The notes under the pieces are model-generated. The model ran no database searches. It worked only from the letters and a program-made list of their open reading frames with translations, and was not told the DNA's origin. Shown here piece after piece: positions 59,082 to 64,000 of a DNA stretch of 64,000 nt. Each line of letters begins with the position of its first letter. Position 1 is the stretch's first letter. Both the position numbers and the translations under genes were made by a program. Origin of the DNA: Prevotella sp. E13-27 (GTDB lineage Bacteria; Bacteroidota; Bacteroidia; Bacteroidales; Bacteroidaceae); contig NZ_JALPSC010000001.1 of the NCBI RefSeq assembly GCF_023217965.1, forward strand, positions 930,001-994,000. The letters are read 5' to 3'.

Positions 59082-59278
59082 GAGACCAGGTACTTTGGCG
59101 CAAGGAGGGCCGCATAGCCGACCTGCTGGCCGAGCGCCTCGACATTGACACCGAGCGCGCGCTCGACATCCTCTACAACTCGCGCACCTACGCCCTGCTC
59201 GAAAACCCCGATAGCGGCCTGCAGCTGCAGAGCGATGAGTACATACTCAACGACTTGCTGCGAGAGATGGAAGACTAA
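59078..59278 (+). CDS. Second DUF3791-like protein, putative co-antitoxin
   Basis: 66 residues from the ATG at 59078, overlapping the toxin stop by 4 bp. 'IADLLAERLDIDTERALDIL' and 'YALLENPDSGLQLQSDEYIL' resemble the second DUF3791 subtype. Two flanking genes of the same family around one toxin suggest either a bipartite antitoxin or antitoxin plus regulator. Confidence 0.65.
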   Translation: MRDQVLWRKEGRIADLLAERLDIDTERALDILYNSRTYALLENPDSGLQLQSDEYILNDLLREMED

Positions 59279-59310
59279 GCCCCCCGACATTCCCCCCACA
59301 AGAAAAATAT

Positions 59311-59345
59311 CCGCCGAGACATCGAGAGATGTTTCGGCGGTTTTC
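59311..59345 (+). terminator. Cassette 1 terminator
   Basis: CCGCCGAGACATC and GATGTTTCGGCGG around a GAGA loop, then TTTT. The same hairpin, with two base changes, ends the DUF6169 module at 63001-63033. Confidence 0.85.
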
Positions 59346-59588
59346 GTATCCGTTTGGTCTCAAGAATATGAAGTGCCCTGTCGGGCAGATATCGAACAAA
59401 TCTGAAAAATCTGACAAAAAGTAATTGAAAGATTTGAATAAATTTGAAAGATTTGACTTTCCCCTTCGGGCCGTCGAGCTAAACCTTCTCCGACGACAGT
59501 CGGACTCAAAAAAATTGATGACCCGCCGTAGGGCGACGACATAAACAAGCGATCTTTAACTTATTGAGACAAACGGATATTTTCTGGG
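59346..59588. repeat. Cassette spacer repeat, copy A (uninterrupted)
   Basis: About 240 bp (270 with the terminator) nearly identical to 63109-63352: TATCCGTTTGGTCTCAAGAA, GATATCGAACAAATCTGAAA, GACTTTCCCCTTCGGGCCGT, CGACGACAGTCGGACTC and the cassette repeat. In copy A the DNA between terminator and TATCCG is uninterrupted. Confidence 0.9.
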
Positions 59589-59905
59589 GAAAGTGCCCCT
59601 GGCGGGGCAGAAGGTTTAGCTCGACGGCCCGCGCTCGGCATCCCGAAGGGTGACGCTTGCTACCAACGGGACGCAAGAAGGGGAAAGTCAAATCCTACAA
59701 ATTAATTCAAATCAAACAGAATATAGTTGTAAGATTTGGTAAGATTTGAAAGATTTCTCGCCGATAGGCGACTATATCTCGCGGGAAATGTGTATATTTG
59801 CACGCGAAAGGCGTGCGAAGCTGCTCACGCTCGGCAAAATGAGCAAGCTCTTTTGCCCTCGCTTAATCGCAGCTTTGCAGCCAGAAACAATAAACAACGA
59901 CGATT
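59586..59905. other. Gene-free stretch with cassette 2 promoter and split leader
   Basis: Contains a reversed 'GACTTTCCCCTTCGG' element (59604-59690), the GATTTCTCGCCGATAGGCGA motif (59751-59770), a -7 box TATATTTG (59793-59800) and the leader core AACAACGACGATT just before ATGG at 59906. About 80 nt separates promoter from leader core, with GC-rich short inverted repeats (GCAAAATGAGCAAGCTCTTTTGC type, 59834-59856), as if a small element had inserted into the 5' UTR. Confidence 0.6.
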
Positions 59906-60247
59906 ATGGCAACAACAACCGCAAGAAGACGCACAGCAGAGCCTATCGCAAGGGTTTGGAAGCTGGCCAAGGATTTGAACTACAGCGAGAAGTTGGAGTT
60001 GGTGACGATGCTCATCGACAGCGTTAAGCCTAAGAATGCCGACGACTTGACCATGGAGGAGATGCTCGAAGGCTATCCCTACAAGCGCTACACCAAGGCT
60101 GAGCTAAACGCCATGCTCGACGAGGCCGAGGCCGAGATTGCAGCAGGAGGAGGAACTCCTCATGAGGAAGTGATGCGCGAGATGGACGAAGAAATTGAGC
60201 GCTGGGAGCAGGAAGATCTTAAACTGCAAATGGCTGAGGCAATATGA
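59906..60247 (+). CDS. RelB-like antitoxin
   Basis: 113 residues. Starts MATTTARRRTAEPIARVWKL; the N-terminal half could form a DNA-binding region, while the C-terminal half is a long acidic helix ('EAEAEIAAGGGTPHEEVMRE', 'MDEEIERWEQEDLKLQM') suited to wrapping a ParE/RelE toxin. It overlaps the toxin gene by 4 bp (ATGA). Weakly conserved family, identified mainly by the gene pair. Confidence 0.7.
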   Translation: MATTTARRRTAEPIARVWKLAKDLNYSEKLELVTMLIDSVKPKNADDLTMEEMLEGYPYKRYTKAELNAMLDEAEAEIAAGGGTPHEEVMREMDEEIERWEQEDLKLQMAEAI

Positions 60248-60555
60248 GAGTTATTTGGCAGGAACCTGCGAAGGTGGGCAGACGTCAGGTTGCCGCCTAC
60301 ATTCGCAAGGAGTTTGGTACTAAGCGGGCCAAGAAGTTCAAGCAGGAGGTTGATGACACAGTTAAGCAGCTCATGCACAGTCCAGGCATCGGGCAGATCG
60401 ATCCGCTGTTCAGCGACCGTGCGATGACTTACCGCAGCGTTATCATCAATGGGCTGAACAAGCTGGTGTATTTCGTCAATGACGATACCATCTACATTGC
60501 TGGCTTCTGGGACACGCGCAGGGAGCCGACAGACGAGGCAGCCCAGACAGAGTAG
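60244..60555 (+). CDS. ParE/RelE-type toxin
   Basis: 103 residues. 'MRVIWQEPAKVGRRQVAAYI' and 'RKEFGTKRAKKFKQEVDDTV' followed by 'KQLMHSPGIGQIDPLF', 'YRSVIINGLNKLVYFVNDDT' and 'IYIAGFWDTRREP' match the ParE/RelE superfamily (beta-alpha-alpha-beta3, terminal 'WD.RR.P'). It would poison gyrase or ribosome-bound mRNA unless bound by the upstream antitoxin. Confidence 0.85.
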   Translation: MRVIWQEPAKVGRRQVAAYIRKEFGTKRAKKFKQEVDDTVKQLMHSPGIGQIDPLFSDRAMTYRSVIINGLNKLVYFVNDDTIYIAGFWDTRREPTDEAAQTE

Positions 60556-60573
60556 CGCTTCCCCCGACAGTAT

Positions 60574-60612
60574 CGGGAGCCGAGGATTTCCGCCTCGGCT
60601 CCCGATTTTTTT
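60574..60612 (+). terminator. Cassette 2 terminator
   Basis: CGGGAGCCGAGG (60574-60585) pairs perfectly with CCTCGGCTCCCG (60593-60604), followed by seven T. Confidence 0.9.
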
Positions 60613-60646
60613 GACATGATAGTGTTGTTTTTCGGAAAAAAATGCG

Positions 60647-60654
60647 TACTTTTG
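60647..60654 (+). promoter_or_regulatory. -7 box of the polytopic AraC regulator
   Basis: TACTTTTG, 40 bp before the ATG at 60694. Confidence 0.5.
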
Positions 60655-60693
60655 CATATCGAAGAAGCGAAAAGGCTGCAAACACAAAACGAT

Positions 60694-61926
60694 ATGTACG
60701 AACAGATACTGGAAGATGCGATATTTATGATGCTTTATGCCGTCGTCACAGTGCTGGCGGCGCTGGGCAGCGTTTACCTGTTGTTCCGGCGGGGCAACGC
60801 CTTTGCTGCCGACGTCACGCCGCCATTGCGGCTCAGGCGCTGGACGGCTGCGTTCCTGGCGGTCATCGCCTTGGGCCACGTGTGGTACTGGCCGGGAACC
60901 ATGATGGCCGATGGCGATGCGGCTGCGCTGTGGATGCTCATCGGCGCGCTGCTCGACTGTCTGCTGACCATCCCCGTGGCCCTTGTCGTCATGCTCTGCA
61001 TGTTGCAAGACAAACGCCGGCCGCTGTGGCCCGTGTGGCTTGCTATGGTGCCGCTGGTCATTATGATGGGGGTGAACATTGCTAACCGCAGTTACGCCCT
61101 AATGCCGTGGATGCAGGGCTATTTCCTGCTGGCAAGCATCGGCTTTATGATATATATGGTGTTCGAGGTGCGACAGTACGGGCGCTGGCTGCGCGACAAC
61201 TATGCCGACCTGGAGCACAAGGAGGTGTGGCAGAGTCTGCTGGTATTGGCGGTCATCATGTTCCTGTTCGTCTATTACGTGACGGGCTATGGCAGCATCA
61301 CCTACGAGTTCATCATCCAGCTGTGCGGCATCGCGCTCGTGGCCTATCTGCTGTGGCGCGTGGAGACGCTGCAGGATCTAAATCTTGGATTTCATCCGAC
61401 CTTTTCCTTGCCTCGGCATAGTCCAAACCTGTTTGGCCTCTGTTCTCGGCTGCATGAAAACGTTCCCATTTCATCGGAGAATATCGTCGTCGCAGACGCT
61501 ACACCCATCGACGATAGCGATGCGATGGATACGATGATCGCTACGGAAGAGAAGGAAGAGGCTGACGCCTCGCTGTCCGTTCGCAATAACATCGGGCCGT
61601 TGCTCAGGCAGCATTGCGAGGAGCCGCAGCTCTATCTGCAGTACGACCTCTCCCTCACGCAGCTGGCCACGCTGATAGGCGTCAACCGCTCGTACCTCAG
61701 CAAGCACTTCGCCCTGCAGGGCATCACTTACAACACCTATATCAACGACCTGCGTATCCGCCACTTCGTCAGTCTCTGCCAGGAGCGTGCCGCCGCGCAC
61801 CAGCCCCTGTCCGTTCAGCAGCTGTCCCTTGATAGTGGTTTCCGCAGCTACAGCACGTTCAACGGTGCCTTCAAGCAGGTCATGCATACAACGGCGACGG
61901 AATGGCTGCGTCTCCTCGCTGAGTAG
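60694..61926 (+). CDS. Polytopic membrane AraC-family regulator
   Basis: 410 residues from the ATG at 60694 (MYEQILEDAIF); the longer frame overlaps the -7 box. Six or seven hydrophobic helices fill residues 8-225, a variable loop follows (225-300), and the C-terminus is an AraC domain ('YDLSLTQLATLIGVNRSYLS', 'NDLRIRHFVSLCQERAAAHQ', 'DSGFRSYSTFNGAFKQVMHT'). Multi-pass AraC regulators of this type are frequent in Prevotella and presumably sense a membrane or extracellular cue. It lies between TA-like modules but is not preceded by the cassette repeat, so it may be the resident gene among inserted cassettes. Confidence 0.78.
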   Translation: MYEQILEDAIFMMLYAVVTVLAALGSVYLLFRRGNAFAADVTPPLRLRRWTAAFLAVIALGHVWYWPGTMMADGDAAALWMLIGALLDCLLTIPVALVVMLCMLQDKRRPLWPVWLAMVPLVIMMGVNIANRSYALMPWMQGYFLLASIGFMIYMVFEVRQYGRWLRDNYADLEHKEVWQSLLVLAVIMFLFVYYVTGYGSITYEFIIQLCGIALVAYLLWRVETLQDLNLGFHPTFSLPRHSPNLFGLCSRLHENVPISSENIVVADATPIDDSDAMDTMIATEEKEEADASLSVRNNIGPLLRQHCEEPQLYLQYDLSLTQLATLIGVNRSYLSKHFALQGITYNTYINDLRIRHFVSLCQERAAAHQPLSVQQLSLDSGFRSYSTFNGAFKQVMHTTATEWLRLLAE

Positions 61927-62305
61927 GGTTGGAGTAGCGTTTTGGGGCTGTGATAGCTTCAGAATCGTAAAATCTGCTTCAAAATCGTAAAAAATTACCG
62001 GTAGGTTCCCCTTGATTGTCGTTCTTTCAAGGGGAATTTATTATATTTGTACACCAAAAAGGAGAAAACCTCAAGCGATCATTGAGGCTTTGCCTCGAGA
62101 AACGCTACGCTCGCGCTCGACCTCTGGTCGCTTGCTACCGAAGGGTCGCAAGAAAGAGCACAAGAGCGAGCTCTAAGTTCTTTACTCGCTAAATCGATCT
62201 TTGACATACTGAGACAAACGGAAATTATTCACGGTTCATGGTTCACGGTTCACGGTGAATGGTAATTTTTCTGAGTTAAAGCGTGCGTTGTTAGGAAAAT
62301 TGTCG
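61927..62305. other. Gene-free repeat region before cassette 3
   Basis: No gene seen. Holds the GATCATTGAGGCTTTGCCTC element (62087-62106), the CTTGCTACCGAAGGG element (62131-62154), the cassette repeat (62201-62229) and a tandem of GGTTCACGGTTCA-type hexamers (62230-62262). Confidence 0.7.
62201..62229 (+). repeat. Cassette repeat, copy 3
   Basis: TTGACATACTGAGACAAACG then GAAATTATT; preceded by AAATCGATC. Confidence 0.85.
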
Positions 62306-62340
62306 TATCTTTGCACGCAGAAACATAAAACGATACGATG
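62306..62340 (+). promoter_or_regulatory. Cassette 3 promoter and leader
   Basis: -7 box TATCTTTG (62306-62313) and leader GCACGCAGAAACATAAAACG followed by ATACGATG and ATGG. Closest match to the cassette 4 leader. Confidence 0.75.
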
Positions 62341-62469
62341 ATGGAAGAAAAGAAGTTCAAGAATTATTCCGACCAAGAATTCAAGGAGGCACTAAGGGCC
62401 ACCCTGAATCTGAAGAAAGAGTGGATGGCCTCAGTGGCACAACGTGAAAAAGAATTAGGCATACAATGA
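62341..62469 (+). CDS. Small acidic/basic protein, possible antitoxin of the DUF6169 module
   Basis: 42 residues from the ATG at 62341 (or 62338): MEEKKFKNYSDQEFKEALRA, then TLNLKKEWMASVAQREKELG. A single amphipathic helical protein with no family I recognise. It overlaps the DUF6169 gene by 4 bp (ATGA), the same coupling as in the other modules, and sits where those modules encode their antitoxin. Function by position only. Confidence 0.5.
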   Translation: MEEKKFKNYSDQEFKEALRATLNLKKEWMASVAQREKELGIQ

Positions 62470-62972
62470 GACTGTCTGCCGACCGCATAAATAGGAAATC
62501 ACCTTACTGGGTGATTCAGTTGGATGAACTCACGTTCCGTTTCGTTACCAAAAACGGAATATTGTATCGCGTTGGGTTCTACCAGGACAGGTTTTTTCTG
62601 GGAAGCCGTGCATACCATTTCTTCATCGCCAACGACAGTGAGGCCAGCGCCCCGAAGGATGGCGACGTGTTTAGGGTAATCACGTGCGTACTGGAAGAGT
62701 TTTTCAGGCAAGACGCATCGGTGATGCTCTACATCTGTGATCCTCACGACCACCGCGAAGCCATCAGGGACAGCCTGTATAAGCGATGGTTCAACGGCTA
62801 CACCCACAAAAGAAGGCTGACGCTGGAAACTGCTGAAATCAACTTCGACAACTACATTGTATATACGGGCATGATTCTGCGCAACGATCATCCCGAATAC
62901 GACGAACTGTTGACAGCATACAGAGAGTTCGTACAACGAGCAAGCAGTCTGTATCAGATACAGCCCAAATAG
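62466..62972 (+). CDS. DUF6169 family protein, candidate toxin
   Basis: 168 residues. 'YWVIQLDELTFRFVTKNGIL' followed by YRVGFYQD, 'VFRVITCVLEEFFRQDASVM', 'LYICDPHDHREAIRDSLYKR' and 'IVYTGMILRNDHPEYDELLT' match my recollection of DUF6169, a Bacteroidetes family of unknown function. The conserved 'CD..D.R...R...F..W' block could hold polar active-site residues. It has the same leader and terminator as the DUF3990 module and a coupled small upstream gene, which makes it a candidate toxin; there is no direct evidence of toxicity. Confidence 0.6.
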   Translation: MRLSADRINRKSPYWVIQLDELTFRFVTKNGILYRVGFYQDRFFLGSRAYHFFIANDSEASAPKDGDVFRVITCVLEEFFRQDASVMLYICDPHDHREAIRDSLYKRWFNGYTHKRRLTLETAEINFDNYIVYTGMILRNDHPEYDELLTAYREFVQRASSLYQIQPK

Positions 62973-63000
62973 GTTGCCCTTTTCTCAAGAAAAGAAATTT

Positions 63001-63033
63001 CCGCCGAGACATCGAGAGATGCCTCGGCGGTTT
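63001..63033 (+). terminator. Cassette 3 terminator
   Basis: CCGCCGAGACATC and GATGCCTCGGCGG around GAGA, then TTT. Same as 59311-59345 apart from two base changes that restore perfect arm pairing elsewhere in the stem. Confidence 0.85.
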
Positions 63034-63034
63034 G

Positions 63035-63108
63035 TATTCACTCCCCTCGCCCTTTGGAGAGGGGTTCTTGCCTTGCAAGCGTCCTTCGGCCGAGCGGGGG
63101 GTGAGGCC
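63035..63108. repeat. Nested short elements inserted in cassette spacer copy B
   Basis: CTCCCCTCGCCCTTTGGAGA followed by GGGG, then the 32-bp CTTGCCTTGCAAGCG...CGAGCG element (63065-63096), then GGGGGTGAGGC. The outer parts equal one 'SPSPKGEG' element; the inner 32 bp equal the element at 38987 and 44100. The equivalent position in copy A (near 59345) is empty. Confidence 0.85.
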
Positions 63109-63352
63109 TTATCCGTTTGGTCTCAGGAATATGAAGTGCCCTGTCGGGCAGATATCGAACAAATCTTAAAAATCTGACAAAAAGAAATTGAAAGATTTGA
63201 ATAAATTTGAAAGATTTGACTTTCCCCTTCGGGCCGTCGAGCTAAACCTTCTCCGACGACAGTCGGACTCAAAAAAATTGATGACCCGCCGATAGGCGAC
63301 GACATAAACAAGCGATCTTTGACTTACTGAGACAAACGGATATTATTCTGGG
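63109..63352. repeat. Cassette spacer repeat, copy B
   Basis: Nearly identical to 59346-59588 by eye, with only scattered substitutions, ending with cassette repeat copy 4 (63319-63347). The DNA from 63353 to 63496 is AT-rich with ATTATATG/CCATGAATAA repeats and no gene. Confidence 0.9.
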
Positions 63353-63496
63353 TTCACGGTGAATGGTTTTTCTTTGAACATTAATTACCGTAAATTATCC
63401 ATTAATTTTCCATGAATAATAATTATATGAGAAATTATATGGGCAATTACATGGAAATTATATGTTAAAGAAAGAAGAACTTTCGAGAAATTTGTG

Positions 63497-63529
63497 TATC
63501 TTTGCACACAGAAATAAAACGATACGAAT
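63497..63529 (+). promoter_or_regulatory. Cassette 4 promoter and leader
   Basis: -7 box TATCTTTG (63497-63504) then GCACACAGAAATAAAACGAT and ACGAAT before ATGG. Confidence 0.75.
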
Positions 63530-63811
63530 ATGGCAACAACACAATTACCCACAGCAGGCCAGCTATTGGTAAGCATCAGCGACCTGTCGATGCTGAATGA
63601 CATCAAGAAGGCCATCAGCATGCTGAAAGGCGTGACGGCTGTGAAGAAGCAAAAGGTCAAGGAGTACGACATCACCAAGACCGCGGGTTACCGCGAGGCG
63701 ATGGACGACGTGAAAAACGGCAGAGTGTATCACGCAGAGAGCGTGGACGACATGTTCAAGCAGATACTTGGCGAGGAGGCATTTAGCAAAATCCGCAGAA
63801 GCAATGTATAG
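63530..63811 (+). CDS. Antitoxin of a YafQ/RelE-type module
   Basis: 93 residues. MATTQLPTAGQLLVSISDLS then 'LNDIKKAISMLKGVTAVKKQ' (helical N-terminal region) and 'EAMDDVKNGRVYHAESVDDM', the 'DV..GRV..A.S.DDMF' end typical of RelB/DinJ-like antitoxins of Bacteroidetes. It overlaps the toxin start by 8 bp. Confidence 0.8.
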   Translation: MATTQLPTAGQLLVSISDLSMLNDIKKAISMLKGVTAVKKQKVKEYDITKTAGYREAMDDVKNGRVYHAESVDDMFKQILGEEAFSKIRRSNV

Positions 63812-64000
63812 CATCGATTACACCAAGCGCTTCAATAAAGATTTGAAGCGCTGTATGAAGCGAGGCCTTGACTTGCAGCTGATTCACGACGCAATCGCCC
63901 TGCTCAGAACTAACGGCACTCTGCCTGCGAAGTATCGCCCCCACAAGTTATCGGGCAACCGTGACGGTCAGTGGGAGTGTCACATCGAACCTGACTGGTT
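63804..64000 (+). CDS. YafQ-family toxin, N-terminal fragment
   Basis: 65 codons to the window edge from the ATG at 63804. 'YSIDYTKRFNKDLKRCMKRG' and 'LPAKYRPHKLSGNRDGQWEC' followed by HIEPDW match YafQ/RelE mRNA-interferase toxins ('Y..HPL.G...G..ECHI.PDWLLIY'). The remaining third with the last catalytic histidine lies outside the window. Confidence 0.85.
   Translation, partial: MYSIDYTKRFNKDLKRCMKRGLDLQLIHDAIALLRTNGTLPAKYRPHKLSGNRDGQWECHIEPDW

Noticed and set aside
60616..60693. Upstream extension of the polytopic AraC gene
   Set aside because: It overlaps the -7 box at 60647-60654; the ATG at 60694 is the better start.
1..64000. tRNA and rRNA genes
   Set aside because: Intergenic regions were read for cloverleaf and rRNA-like sequence; none was recognised.

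Overview
The window looks like chromosomal DNA of a Bacteroidales bacterium, most likely Prevotellaceae (Prevotella sensu lato, gut or rumen type). Reasons: nearly every recognisable promoter has the Bacteroidetes -7 box TAnnTTTG, Shine-Dalgarno signals are weak, there are many Bacteroidales families (DUF4292, DUF4846, DUF4369, LruC/DUF4842, EnvC-like, membrane-bound AraC regulators), carbohydrate-active enzymes are abundant, and several proteins end in a 'YDLQGR(R/K)V...KG(L/I)YI.NGKK' tail. No rRNA or tRNA gene was seen.

Layout. 1-2.8 kb (minus): an AT-rich, foreign-looking block with a DUF4062 start, a zinc-ribbon membrane protein and a PLD-nuclease-like protein, possibly a defence or conflict module. 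2.8-6.4 kb (minus): LytTR regulator plus phosphodiester-glycosidase-like protein, then an envelope cluster (L,D-transpeptidase-like, archaemetzincin-like lipoprotein, DUF4846). 6.4-7.45 kb: a gene-poor stretch with a LacI-like operator, a candidate small RNA with terminator, direct repeats and palindromes. 7.45-12 kb: polyvalent-type kinase, a lipocalin-like protein beside a membrane regulator with a related ectodomain, and a YolD/Y-family polymerase pair. 12-18.1 kb (plus): ptb-buk (butyrate formation) and two GH13 amylases. 18.1-24 kb: repeats, a flippase, an SpmA-SpmB fusion, an LruC lipoprotein, GH43 and rpmH. 24-29 kb: TonB-like protein, HicAB with a clear operator pair, a TPR-AraC regulator beside an apparently decayed target operon, and a RAYT-type transposase with REP-like repeats. 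29-38.7 kb (plus): housekeeping and envelope genes dut-TPR-DUF4292-envC, an abundant TPR lipoprotein, DUF4369/thioredoxin, folP, cdaA. 38.7-43.6 kb: a superfamily 1 helicase carrying two in-frame inserted palindromic elements, then rnc-fabF-acpP on the minus strand. 43.8-57.7 kb: a pectin/hemicellulose locus on the minus strand (GH43-GH43, GH30, PL11, two large secreted repeat proteins, one small peptide gene) divergent from a propeller-sensor AraC regulator, with no SusC/SusD pair. 57.7-64 kb: an array of toxin-antitoxin-like cassettes.

Two things stand out. First, the right end holds four small multi-gene modules (DUF3791-DUF3990-DUF3791; RelB-ParE; small ORF-DUF6169; antitoxin-YafQ). Each is preceded by the same repeat and by a stereotyped promoter-leader ending in AAACGATACGA or a close variant; two unrelated modules share the same terminator followed by a near-identical spacer of about 270 bp. 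This looks like cassette-wise gain and shuffling of conflict modules. Second, several families of very short palindromic elements are scattered through the window and repeatedly sit in frame inside genes (helicase, GH43, GH30, PL11, repeat proteins, AraC regulator). At 63.04-63.11 kb one element appears nested in another, with the empty site preserved at 59.34 kb.

Starts were moved from the longest reading frame where a promoter, a hairpin or a signal peptide made the longer start implausible. All functional statements are by motif recognition; no search was run.
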